Source: Owenia fusiformis
Taxonomy: Eukaryota > Annelida > Polychaeta > Sabellida > Oweniidae
Direction: 5' to 3'
Length of the DNA stretch: 64,000 nt
Assembly: GCA_903813345.2 (NCBI GenBank)
Contig: CAIIXF020000008.1
Coordinates: 37,510,867 to 37,574,866 of the forward strand
Shown here: piece after piece, positions 1-11,600 of the stretch
Layout of the letters: every line of letters begins with the position of its first letter
Numbering within the stretch: the first letter of the stretch is position 1
Made by a program: the position numbers and the translations under genes
The notes under the pieces: model-generated
What the model was told of the DNA's origin: nothing
Databases searched by the model: none
Seen by the model: only the letters and a program-made list of their open reading frames with translations

Positions 1-889
1 ATACTTCAGAGATAAGCAAAACAGGTGAGAAAGTCCTATTACGTGGGTACTGTAGATACACTTAAAGGGGCAACAAGGACTGTAGAGAGAAACTTCGAAA
101 TTTTTATTTTTTTCTGAGCTATCAGGTCAATATTTAGCTTTATATCTTCTTTGACATATCTATTTTCTTGAAATGTATGGATAAACTATCAATTTCAGCA
201 TTAAGCAGTATAAATTCAGTTCAAAGCTTCTATAAAGGGTGTCCCAATTCATAGATTTTAAGATTCACAACGTTTCAAGAGGAATATCAGCTGAACTAAT
301 GTTCATCCAGGGGGTTTCTTAGGAGATAATAAAAAAATAATTTTAGTCTTGATGAAATATACAAACTTAAATATATTTTGACACTGGTCAATGATCATTT
401 AATGCCCCCTATGCACTAATTGTTGCACCTTTAATTTGCTGGCTACTGTTTAATTTGACGGATTGAAAAGGTCTGCCAAACAAAAATCCACCAATTTTCA
501 GGTGTATTTTGGAAAATCTCCAAATCTCTGAAATATTTCATTTGTGTAAGCCTTTCTATTTGGATTTCATTGCTATACCAAGACTTACTGTATGCTATAC
601 ACCTGAGTTTGAAATGCTGATTTCCAGATCAATGATAAGACTTAAAACTCAGTTCTTAATCTCAGTTCTTAAGTGTGATAATTAACTGTATCTACAGTAT
701 GTTTCATGAATTAAGTTGAGTGTTCATTTTCAAATTATAAATATGCAGGTCAAGGTACATTCTGATATACATGTCCATGATATACTGTACTCCCACTAAT
801 ATTTGACACAATTATATGTTGCGTTTTTGGCATTTTGTTTCACGGCTATTATATTTCGCTAATTTTCAATTTTTTTGGCTTATTTGGCC
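1..889. other. Non-coding, no feature recognised
   Basis: AT-rich sequence with stops in all frames. I see no exon with plausible splice borders, no inverted-repeat element and no tandem array. Confidence 0.5.
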
Positions 890-1584
890 ATATTGTCAAC
901 ATTGAAATCCCCGAATTAGAACTGCTGGAATTTTCGCGCCTTTTATAATTCGCGAATTTTCCAATTTTTGCGAAAAGCCCAAAAAAAAGTAGCGTGCCAA
1001 AATTAATGGGAGTACAATATTATCATTGCACCGTAGGTGCTATATTGTGATCAATTTAATGGGCGGGTGTGTGGTTGCTCAGGGGTCCCTTAATTTGCTT
1101 GTTTGTAAAAAGTACTTCAAGGTGTTTGACTGCATCGTTGGTCCACAGCTGGTACAAAAAGCCATGACAACATGTTATGACAACATTTAAAGCTTGTGCA
1201 AAGCTTTAAATGATATAGGCTTTTTTTTACCTATTATAGCCCAGCTCTGGATTAAAATATTGTCAACATTGAAATCCCCGAATTAGAACTGCTGGAATTT
1301 TTGCGCCTTTTATAATTCGCGAATTTTCCAATTTTTGTGAAAAGCAAAAAAAAAAGTAGCGTGCCAAAATTAATGGGAGTACAATATTATCATCGCACCG
1401 TAGGTGCTATATTGTGATCAATTTAATGGGCGGGTGTGTGGTTGCTCAGGGGTCCCTTAATTTGCTTGTTTGTAAAAAGTACTTCAAGGTGTTTGACTGC
1501 ATCGTTGGTCCACAGCTGGTACAAAAAGCCATGACAACATGTTATGACAACATTTAAAGCTTGTGCAAAGCTTTAAATGATATA
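890..1584 (+). repeat. Two direct copies of a 328-bp segment (890-1217 and 1257-1584)
   Basis: The two segments are nearly identical and lie 367 bp apart in the same orientation, with an unrelated ~39-bp spacer (1218-1256). They differ mainly by point changes and small indels in an A-run near 970/1345. No open frame of note is present. A run of about 14 G follows at 1642-1655. This looks like a recent local duplication. Confidence 0.9.
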
Positions 1585-2564
1585 TGACACATGCAATGGA
1601 ACCATTGGTATATGTCTGCTTATGGGGGGCCCATACTGCCTAGGGGGGGGGGGGGACACGCTGTATATGCAGAACAGGTTTTGCCAACCCTCATTACTGG
1701 TAAACAAAATACAAAACAAAAAAGAACATGCCCATTTTGAAACTTACATTTTTCCCATAACATGTGCTTTATTGCATCCTGATGCAAAGACTAGTTATAA
1801 TCTACACTAATTTACACATTTTTGGGGTATTTCCAGAGCTCCATTCACATATCCAGATTCCTAAGATCAATGACTTCTATAGTAGATCCCTCCATCAATG
1901 TGGGTCCCTGAAGTCTGTATCATGTGTAGGATCAGATTTAAGCCATGATATAGGTAGGTTCAAGAAGACAGCTGAGTTTCAAAATGGCCATTATTTTTTA
2001 CAAGAAAACATGTTTTTTGAAAATTGAAATACCAGTAAACTGGTAAAAGGTCGGTTCAAGGAGAAATTTTTAAGACGACCACTATTTATCAAAATCACTT
2101 CACTGTGATTTGCTTCTTGTTGAGTTAATGTTTTCTTAACTTAAGGTCAAGGTCAACATTTGAAATGGTATATGATTATTTTACATATTAAGGACACATA
2201 CTAGTAGTTTTGATAAAAGATTGGTCTGACAGAGTGGTCAAAAATATTATATTAATTGGCCTACTTCATGTTTTGCACATGCTCTTATTTCACATTGCAC
2301 ATGTGTGTTATAAATATTTACCAGAGTTTCTCACGTTTAGGCCCATGGGCGTTTATCTGAAAAAGGTGTATGAAAACGTTTTTTCCCTCTTTGTGAAACC
2401 CCATGGGCATTCGTTTAAGATACTTCAAAAACTCACAGTGGGCGAAAACATTGAGAAAAGGACTAAAATTGAAGTGGCAAACAGAGCAGAGAATAGAGGT
2501 GAATTTGACAACTCATTTGTCACACATTTCCTTGAAATTTTATGTTTATGATATATCTTTGCAG
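1585..2564. other. Non-coding stretch before the ATP-synthase-like exon
   Basis: Contains a few short ORFs (for example 2210-2551 +) with no recognisable domain and no codon pattern that sets them apart from intergenic sequence. It could be intron if the exon at 2565 belongs to a gene entering from the left. Confidence 0.4.
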
Positions 2565-2686
2565 TCCCCATGGCAGTAGAGGAGCAGGTAGCCATCATAT
2601 TCTCTGGAGTTGAAGATAAGCTGACGAAGTTGACATCTGGCAAAATTGCAGATACAAAAGAAGGAAAGCTACAGAATGTGTTCTAA
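2565..2686 (+). pseudogene. Orphan exon resembling the C-terminal part of mitochondrial ATP synthase subunit alpha
   Basis: An acceptor-like TTTGCAG ends at 2564. The following frame reads PMAVEEQVAIIFSGV and then a KLTKL..GKI segment. This matches the conserved helical C-terminal region of F1-ATPase alpha, which in animals reads close to PMAIEEQVAVIYAGV followed by LDKL..SKI. After the GKI the similarity stops and the frame ends at TAA 2684-2686, short of the ~45 further residues of the normal protein. The intron border argues for a duplicated genomic fragment rather than a processed retrocopy. No preceding exon was found in the window. It could be a degenerate paralogue, a captured exon, or the edge of a gene lying to the left. 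Confidence 0.55.
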
Positions 2687-3940
2687 AATTCCCTCCATGG
2701 ATTCAAAACCTGAATATAGTTCATTCTATAATGAACATGAACTAAGAGAATTAGTTCCAAATGACACTGCCAGTCTTCCTGATTCGTTTCAATGAAAAAT
2801 TTAAATAGACAGTGGATAATATGTGCAGTAGTATGATCTTCTGGAGTAGCTCAACAAATTACAATGATTTGTGTTATGTTATACAGTAAATCTTGGCCCA
2901 TCAAGAATTGGGAGATTGAGGTATCTCTTGGAGCTGTCTGCTATACTACACTGCTGTGATACTGTACTACATACACAACACTGTCTAATAGCATAATTGT
3001 TAGTTTGAACCTTTGAGCCATGGAATAAGCTTCTGATAAGAATGTCTAAATCATTATTTGTCATTGAGAAAACATAGAATAGAATCTTTACATTTGAGAA
3101 ATATTACCATACACATGTTTACTGAGTATTCATTCATAGATATTTCAGAATCGGGGGGGGGGGGAGGGGGATTAACCTCAGAGTTCAAAGATGACTACAT
3201 TTATAATGTAAACATCTATTGAGATGACGTACAGTTGGTACACCTCTGATTGGTCCAAATCGATAAACAAAAATGGCTGATTCAAATTTTCTAATAACAT
3301 CATAGCTTGGATTTTCACATCAAGATAAAGAAAAGCGTAATGAATATGCTTACATCCATTAAAGCATCACGATGACGTGTAATATTAGAAAACTAACTCG
3401 TGAGAAGGATGTGTCCGGATATATGCCCTTTTGGTCCCTCAGTCAAATGTATGTGAAATATGGTTTTTATTACTGTCCTAGTTATATTTGATAAGTATAT
3501 TTACATTTTCACGAGTTTTGATGCAAAATTAACCCCCTGCTGAGAGTCAGAATAAGTATCTGAACAAATAAAGAGGGTCATTATCATAGAAAAAACACCA
3601 ATGGCAACATGTATGACATACAAAGGAGAAATAACTTAAGACCCATGAAGAATTAAAAAGAAAATCATATTTTTGAAATGTATTTTAGGATTAAAATATT
3701 TTTCAAATTTTTGAATTTCCCGCCAGTTTAATTTGAAGGGTGAAAAACAAGATGGCTGCCATTTGATGTAAGAAATATCAGAAAAAAAGTTGCTTCACTT
3801 TTAGTTTTGCACAATGAGCATAGTTTTCCGGTTTAGTTTTTTTTGACTGATTCTGAATCTTCATCACCAGGGTCATGTATAGAGATTATAATATTGAAAC
3901 CAAAATGTTGTGCTCAGCATGAATTTGACTGAAATATGTG
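2687..3940. other. Non-coding, with a G-run and a short dispersed repeat
   Basis: A poly-G run with one A lies near 3153-3170. From about 3170 to 3320 the sequence resembles, in inverted orientation, the right end of the element at 31.34-32.21 kb: both share a TTCAAAGATGAC block, an ATTGGTCCAA/GACCAATCA block and a CTTTATCTTGATGTGAAA block. No gene is visible. Confidence 0.45.
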
Positions 3941-3942
3941 TA

Positions 3943-4290
3943 AAGGACGATTCTCGGTTTGGAGAACGAAGTTCATCAATCTAAATGAGCATTATCCCTG
4001 CTTCAGACAAATTTGATTTTTTTTACATAATATAGATTTAAATGTCCTCTTTTGAATAGTCATAATTTAATTTGGGTAATATTTCTAGATTTTTCGCAAA
4101 AAAATATTAGCGCAGTACACTGATGAACTTCTTTCCCTTCAGACCAATTTGTTATTTTTACATCTTGTAGATTTAAATGTCCTCTTTTGAATATTCATAG
4201 TTTAATTTGGGTAATATTTCTATATTTTTCATTAAAAAAATTATTAGCCCAAGAGACTGTTCTCCAAAGTCCAAACCGAGAATCGTCCTT
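3943..4290. mobile_element. 348-bp MITE with AAGGACGATTCTCGG termini (family A)
   Basis: The ends are inverted copies of AAGGACGATTCTCGGTTTGG. The left flank is TA (3941-3942) and the right flank is CA (4291-4292), consistent with a TA target duplication with one transition. The interior carries two direct copies of a ~100-bp block (about 4010-4110 and 4140-4240). There is no ORF. The first ~150 bp match the terminal inverted repeats of the 20.65-kb element at 37.968-58.617 kb, so both belong to one Tc1/mariner-like family by target-site criterion. Confidence 0.85.
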
Positions 4291-4292
4291 CA

Positions 4293-5150
4293 CTAACACA
4301 ATTGAAGTCTCAAAAATGGATGCTCAGTAACTTTGAGTGACTATAATCCCTTGATTACCCAGATAAACACCAATTCACTTATCCAGAAATACCATTCAAT
4401 GTCTATACAAAGAAAGTACGCAATATTTTGGAGGATATGTTTCAAAGTTTTTGTATAAATAATTCATTTAATATTTGCCATTGATTTGTCTTTGATGCCA
4501 ATATTCTTCATCAATTGTGATACAAATTGATATTTTTGTAATCTCAGAATAGAAGGATAAGATATTGAAGTTTAATAATATGTGTGATTGAGTTGGTTTA
4601 TCAGACATTACAATTTTCAATATTTTCTAAGTCGATACCCAGACTCATGGTAGGTGGTAGGCAGGAGACTAATATATCAGTCATCGCTAAAGCTCTGGGG
4701 GTCCACCCCTCTTTTTCAGAATTGATCTCCACAAAAGACATATTACTGAGTATTTGTTCCATAGCCTAGCATATTACAGTATTATGAATGAATATTATTT
4801 GGTACTATATAACTGCACTTTATCTTAATTTTTAGAATTAAAACCATGTCAGCATGCTGGCATGTCAGCGTCATGATTTTATGATTACTAGTATTGATGA
4901 AATGAAATAAATGAATAATTGCATTCAACGGTCAGCTTATATTGTTGAGAAATTATTTACTACGTATAATTTTTTCCACAATATTTCCTAAAATAAGTTC
5001 ATTTTCCGTGTGAAACTCCTGTGCACATATCTATGGGCAGTATACCAGTATACGGGTATAGCAATGGGGGAAAATAGTCTTGTTAGGTGGAACAGGGAAG
5101 ATTCGTGAAAACGTCAGGAAAACACGGAAGGGTAGGGGAGTTTTGTAGGG
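4293..5150. other. Non-coding, no feature recognised
   Basis: Short ORF 4584-4769 has no recognisable domain. A small palindromic CATGCTGGCATGTCAGC-type stretch near 4850 is the only local structure noticed. Confidence 0.4.
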
Positions 5151-5152
5151 TA

Positions 5153-5382
5153 AAGGACCGTGAGTTGTTTGTAGAATGATACACTTTAAAACATTTAATT
5201 GACTTTAAGATTGCACCATATAATCCCCAAAAATATCTCATTTTCAAGAATTATCTATGGATTAACACCCAAGTATTGTAACATAGTGTTTTAAAGTGTA
5301 TTGATGTTTTTTAGATGAAAAACACAAGTCGAATGCATGAACAAGCTCCCTAGATTCATTCTACAAACAACTCGCGGTCCTT
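5153..5382. mobile_element. 230-bp MITE with AAGGACCG termini and TA target duplication
   Basis: Terminal inverted repeats of 27 bp (5153-5179 and the complement of 5356-5382) differ at one position and begin AAGGACCGTGAGTTG. TA flanks both sides (5151-5152 and 5383-5384). There is no coding capacity. The shared AAGGAC terminus suggests a relation to family A, but the interiors differ. Confidence 0.9.
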
Positions 5383-5384
5383 TA

Positions 5385-6500
5385 AATACCCACGAAATAA
5401 ATGTGCTTTTTCGGCAGTATGTATTGTATTCGAATATTTCGTTAACTTCACTTCCTTTCAATTATTAAATAAATAAAGTCGATGTACTATTGATTTTCCT
5501 AAGGGCAAGGAAGATTGCCTCCCAGAGTGCAATATCCATATTCTGTCTCATATATGGGAATGTGCTTCAAAATTCGAATTCCAACAGCCGCCATTTGGTC
5601 ACTTCAACATTAGGATCGTGTATTTTGGTCTTATTTCCTATCGAAATATTCCAAAAATGAAATTCTTGGAGTCAACCCTCCTTGCACCAACTAGTTGCAC
5701 GTCGACGTTGTGCAAACTGCTACAAATTATAAAAGGTGCAATATGCGGTCAGCGTCACTGATCCATACGCTAAGCGACTGACAGACTGAGGATGCACAAT
5801 TTACAAATTATCGCTATTAGGTGAGTGGCTCCTCGGAACATAATGCTGAAATTACCAGTACAATGTTTTTTAAAACCAATCTGTCGAGATAGTGTTTTCG
5901 AAAATTTATATCTGCATAGCCTGATAGCGGTTTTATTGGATGAATTTTAATAGCGTGTTGACTTAGGGGCGTCGGCAGAATTGTTGAATTGAAGCCGGGC
6001 ATAGAAGGCATTCACAGCTCATCTGAGACTAAACAGGGTTCATTATGCTATAAATGAATATGTATACGTGAGCTGATCATTTTCGAATAAAACATGCCTT
6101 CGAAAATTTATTCATCGTCGTGATATCCGGTGTCCGGTCTTGATATAAAATCAATTTAAATACAGAGCGAGCAATGATTGCACATTTATACAATGAATTC
6201 CCTCATTCGACAAATCGAGAAATAGAGACGGCCGCCGACCTCACAACGTAAAATTAAAAGCCGGGTATTTTGACTTTCATTTTTCACTTCAAAGTTGGAA
6301 AAGAATTCTTACTGATGTCCAACCATGCTTCAATTAATGCGCTAAAACGAGTCACATTTACGCATTTGGCGTGAAGAACGGTAACACGTAACCTGGTTTT
6401 ATTGGCTGCATTCCATCGGATCATATGTAATAAGTCCATCAATGTGATGTGCTTGTGATACTCTTTTATGTTGTATTAGATTCATACTGAATCATTAATG
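5385..6500. other. Non-coding stretch
   Basis: No exon or element could be delimited. An ORF on the minus strand (5817-6011) has no recognisable domain. Confidence 0.4.
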
Positions 6501-7360
6501 CATATTGACCGAGATATGGTCATGAACAAATACATACGCGTATCAAATCTAATCTTGGTTTAAAAATCGAGAAATACGACGTCGTCATTGGTTTGCGGTA
6601 AAAACCATGATTTTTCACTCGTCGTTACAGAAAGTTGGCAGAAATTTGTCTTCAGAGGTTTCAGAAAAAACAATCGTACCATTGGAGAGAGCTCATTGTG
6701 GGCTAAATGTAGAGCGAAAAACATTTTTTAACTCAACGAGATTTAATAGCCCAATTAACGCGCGAATGTGATACACATTTGTGCATTTTCAGTGAATTTC
6801 TGTGAAAAAATGTTCTACACGTTTGTACCCGTAGCTGGGTGGTATTTAATCGGGTCAAAATAACTTATCCATATGCGCATTGCCCTTGTAATAAGCTTTC
6901 ATTAACTATAAAAATGATCATTCAATGACGAATATTGACCGAGATATGACCGTGAACAAATATCATACGCGTATCAAATCTAATCTTGGTATGAAAATCG
7001 AGAAATACGACGTCATTGGTTTGCGGGAAAAACCATGATTTTTCACTCGTCGTTACAGAAAGTTGGCAGAAATTTGTCTTCAGGGGTTTCAGAAAAAAAC
7101 AATTATACCATTGGAAAGAGCTCGACGTGGGCTAAATGATGAGTGAAAAACATTTTTTAACCCGACTTGTTTTAATAGCCTATTTAACCCGCGAAAGTGA
7201 TACACATTTCTGCATTTTTAATGAAAAATATGTCAAAACTTTAGCACCCGTAACTGGTTGGTATTTTATCTGACCAAAATAATAAATTCACATACGTAAT
7301 GCCCTGGTTATAAGCTTTCATTAATTATCAAATTTATAATATAATGATAAATATTGACTG
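6501..7360 (+). repeat. Tandem duplication with ~430-bp period
   Basis: Two diverged copies begin at about 6501 and 6931, each starting with ATTGACCGAGATATG and containing CATGATTTTTCACTCGTCG and a long TTTCAGAAAAAA..ACCATTGGA block. The beginning of a third copy is visible near 7350 (ATTGACTGAGATATG). No conserved reading frame. Confidence 0.85.
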
Positions 7361-7582
7361 AGATATGATCGATTAGAAATGCATGTATACACCATGACGT
7401 TCAAAAGCGTGAAATTTAAATGGACTGATCACCGTAGATTACTACGCGATTTTGCCGAAAGAACAATGGAAATGACGTCTTTTCAGTGTTGTTTAATAAC
7501 ATTTTACACTTTATTTATTTAAACAATTTTCACAGTTGCTCAATATACCCCCACCCCCTCCCCTATGCATCAACAATAAGCT

Positions 7583-7895
7583 TCAAGTGGTAGCGCAATC
7601 TATCAATAGCCTTATTGAGAGATTTCTGTTGCAACGGCATTTCAGCACTTTAGGATTCTGTTTCAGCTCATCAAAGCTGTTTATTGGATGCTTTTGATTG
7701 TACCATTTCCTCGAGATGGCTCCATGTATGGTAATCAAACACATTACATGTAGCATCGGGGCTGTTGGGTGGCCAAGCATCGAGATCAATCAAATTGACA
7801 CCTTGTTTGCAAAGGAATGCCAATGTCTCCTGAGATCTATGGTACGGGGCTATATCTTGTTGGAAAATAAAATTCTCGTCACATATACGTTTAAT
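7583..7895 (-). pseudogene. Mariner-like transposase fragment
   Basis: On the minus strand one frame from about 7893 reads FIFQQDIAPYH, then LIDLDAWPPNSPD, then NVFDYHTWSHLEE. FQQDxAPxH carries the second catalytic Asp of Tc1/mariner DDE/D transposases, and WPPNSPD precedes the third acidic residue. From the QQD aspartate there are 32 residues before the NSPD aspartate and 39 before the FDY aspartate. The N-terminal HTH and the first Asp are not recognisable. Stops follow in this frame, with similarity continuing in a neighbouring frame (KHP.NSFDELK), so the copy is dead. The fragment lies between the end of the sushi-LamG gene and the 430-bp repeats. Confidence 0.8.
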
Positions 7896-8212
7896 GTCTT
7901 TTAAGAGACCCCATTTGAGTACTTATTGATAATAAACAACACTAAAATTCATAAACAATAAGTTTAGTCACACAATATGCAAATATACAAGCATTTATTC
8001 ACCTAACAAAATGATATTCTATAAATAAAAAATTAACATTATTCCGCAGATTTACTATTTTCTCCATAAATACCGACCCGGCCTCCCAAATAAGCATAAT
8101 AAAACTTTAATATCGATTTCATATTGTTCGAAAATGGATTACCTTTAAAATGATATATAAATCAATGTATCATATTGAACATAGCTATTTTCAGTCTGAT
8201 TTAAAGTTGGGT

Positions 8213-8236
8213 ATTGTTTTTTTGGCCCACCCTGTA
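8213..8236 (-). mobile_element. Terminal repeat of the mariner-like element, with TA
   Basis: The plus strand reads TTGGCCCACCCTG followed by TA (8235-8236). Read on the minus strand this is TA then CAGGGTGGGCCAA, a typical mariner-type terminus. It is probably the 5' end of the element whose transposase remnant is at 7583-7895. I did not find the matching left end near 7.4 kb, so that end is lost or too diverged. Confidence 0.55.
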
Positions 8237-8416
8237 TTTGAGATATTAGTTTCACGTTTTACTTAATAAACCGTTTTAGCCCAAACTATTGTAGTTTTTA
8301 GTTATAATATTGTAAATAACAAAATGCCACAATTTTAGTTTTGCAAGTGGTAATTATATTTCCAAAACATTTCAAGAAACAACTCGCCCTTTCCTGAATG
8401 TTTTCATAGGATCGAT

Positions 8417-8631
8417 CTACAAAACAAAAGGCAAAATCGTAGGGCAACTAAGAGTTGAATTTGGGTCGGCGTCATAGGCCACGCAGAGGTCCTCGATCCT
8501 CTCATCTGGTAGTTTCTTATCCCAGAAGATAAGTTCATCGATGATAGCCTCTCCGAATTTTGCAAAGTTTTTGTTCGGTCTCCCTAACACAACGTTGTTC
8601 CATGGGGTGTTTGGTACATTCCGTGTCTCTG
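8417..8631 (-). CDS. Sushi-LamG gene, exon 6 (terminal, end of LamG domain)
   Basis: The acceptor TTTTAG is followed by a frame that reads NNVVLGRPNKNF, then EAIIDELIFWDKKLPDERI. The pattern IDELIFWDKxL followed by a Cys is a hallmark of the last strands of LamG_3 domains. The stop TAG is at 8417-8419. The entering phase needs one base from exon 5 and restores a Ser codon. About 180 bp downstream on the minus strand a mariner-like terminus starts; no clear AATAAA was seen before it. Confidence 0.8.
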
Positions 8632-11600
8632 CTAAAATCGGAAATCATATTTACATTCTTTCATCCAATCTAACGTTTGCAATTTTTGGCAAAGAGTCGA
8701 TATTCCAGATGTTTTAGCAATGATGTATATTTTTATCTAATTATTTATCTATTTTTGAAGAATCTCCACTATTTATATCAGTGGCACTGCATTTAACTAA
8801 AGTACAACTAAAATTGAATTAAAAACATTCAAATAAGAACATTCTTTTCAGCAGTATTTTGTTAATATAATATATCAACTATCTTGTCCACCAAGATTCC
8901 TATCCTGTATCATCGTCGCCAATAATTCATTTCAGTTTATCACTTGTTTATGATTTAAGATATCCTTCAAAGACCATGCGCTCTAAATTCCGAATTATGT
9001 AACCTTCATTGAAAAGAGTGAGGGCTGCTAATCTACTTGAATTAAAAATATTTGTTAAGTTAAATATGCAACGATTACATACCGGATACACATTGTATCC
9101 GATTCAACGTTTAAGAAATAATTGTTAAGTTTAATATGCAATGATTACATACACATTGTATCCGATTCAACGTTTACACAGTCTATCCATAACTTGAGCC
9201 CTTCATCTTGTTTCCACGTGAGCACAATGTGCCGCCATTGCTCTCTCAGTGTCGCCCCAGGATAGCTCACTTTCCAAATTTCAGTCCTGGTGCTAAACCA
9301 CGAACCTAAATTTCCCGCTAACCAAAATAGGGCTACTCCAAACGAAGATCCCGTCTGTCCACCGCTGGAGAAATAATACATCTCATTGGCCACCTTTGGT
9401 CCGATGTAAAGCCACATAGAAAGTGTATAACCATTTGGACAAAGCTCTAAATCACCTGAAATCAAAATAGAGTCATAGGCGTGGCCAGAATCTATTTGAA
9501 GATGAATAGGATAATTTAGTAAGGATAAACTGAAATTAAACAATGATAAAACTTTATTTATGGACCTCTATCCAGAGATATGATTTATTTAACAATTTAA
9601 ATAAAGAAAAGTCTGCCTCAAAAAAGTTTCATGCATGACTACGCGAATGACAATGGAAACACGATTCACCTATGAAAGAATTAGGAATTGTGTCGTAATT
9701 GAGTCCCTGGGACATCCTTGAGCACATTGATATATATTACTCCGACCAAGAAAATAATTCCCATGTTGTGACACTGTAGTTGTCACAGTTGCACATGCTA
9801 ACTATCATGACTGTACCCCCATAAATGTGAGTTCGGTTTGCTTTTTTAAATTTTGACTTTGATAAGGTGTTTTGCTGTAACTAAATGTCAAAAAAAGAAA
9901 AATGCAAATCACCACCATATTCACGGGGGTCCATAACTGATGAAATAAAATATACCAAAACATTCGTGTCTGTGATTTCCAAGATCAACCCATTGATCAA
10001 TTCCATCTAAATATATTCCTTGGTCAACCTGGCCATCATCGAGGGTGGCGTTGTTGTAGATTCTACCATTGGGGCACTCGCCCTCCAAAATATCATCTCG
10101 TTTCCCATCCATTGGCATATAGTAAATGTAGTCTACAAGGCCATGTTAACTATGGTAAAGTGTTCAATGTTTGCATCATGAATAATAAGATTGATGAAAA
10201 TCTCAACTGTTAGGCGAAATATGGAATATATTCATGGTTGTGCGGTATTTGTGATACATGCCATACTCACCAGCTATGGTGTATAACATATTCCGAAGGT
10301 GAGTATGGCATATTCCGCAGTGAATATGCGATACATTGATTTCAGTGAATACCCGATACTCACATGCGGAATATGCCATACTCACCTGCGGGATATGTCA
10401 TACTCACCCACGGAGTATGTAATATACCTCAGGTGAAAACGCGAAACGGAAACAGAAAGCCTCGATTTGATTGTTCAAAATAATCGACTCTCAAATGTAA
10501 AACTACGCTGGATGACCAATTTTGTTAGCGTTTTGAGTACTAATATATAAATCCTGGGTAGATTAAATAAGTTAATTGTTTAATTGCAGAATGGTGCTTC
10601 TGAAAGTATCAGAAATGTGTAAATCGTGATTGCCAATACAAAAATATAAAAATACTAGTGGTTTTGTAGGTCTTTGTCGACTGTTATGCGCAATAATGTT
10701 TCCTTTGAAGTGTTTCTTTGCGTGTAAGACATAAAACGACATCAAACAATACAGGCACCACTGGTGTATTTATTCAATTGTATTAGTTGATATATCCAAT
10801 GCACTGACCTGTAGATTCAGCAATCATTATACCCTTTGCCCGATCATTCAATCAATGTAATTGACAATTACGTACTTCCGTTTTCTGTTCTCATTGGTTA
10901 GTGAGTATGCCATATACCGCAGGTGAATATGTCACACTTCGCAAGTGAATAAGCCATATTCGTTGCGGAATATTACATATATTTGTATCGTGTTTGCCGC
11001 GTAACAACCTCAACCAAAAGTCAACACAACACAAATCATCTCAACTAGTACTAGATTTCTTTAAATGTTTCTTGTGCAACATATACAGGGTGGTCCAAAA
11101 AAAATTGGAACATTTGTTAATTGAACACAAAACCTTTATTTTTCTTCTAAAATGTACAAAACTTTTACTGAGCATAGTTCAATCACTTATTTATCTGATG
11201 TTTATAGGTGAAAACCAAAAAGTTAACGCATTTAACTAGTCAATCTTTGATAGGACCCCCTTTTTTTAAATATACACCTGTCAATTTCGCGGCTACTTTT
11301 TCAAGTATTATTTATTTCAAAGCACATGTTAATTGGTATAAATATTTTATAAAATCATATTCAGTTGACAAAGGGTATTTACTTTGTGTTAACTTAAACT
11401 TAAACAATACCCAAAATTATCATTTTCATTTAAGAGTAGGGAAGAAGGAACATGTCAATGGTGAGCGATTGCATAACCCTCTCAGCTACTCAAGTGACAA
11501 AAGAATTGTTCCCACTTTTCAGTAAAGGCAAAACTGACCAGTTATTCACAAAGTTTTATTAAAAACCAATGCTAAGCACATATACAGTGTATAATATATA

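Noticed and set aside
1642-1655. Homopolymer G/C runs (also 3153-3170, 32730-32740, 46980-46988)
   Set aside because: Simple runs, possibly with sequencing-length error. No function inferred.
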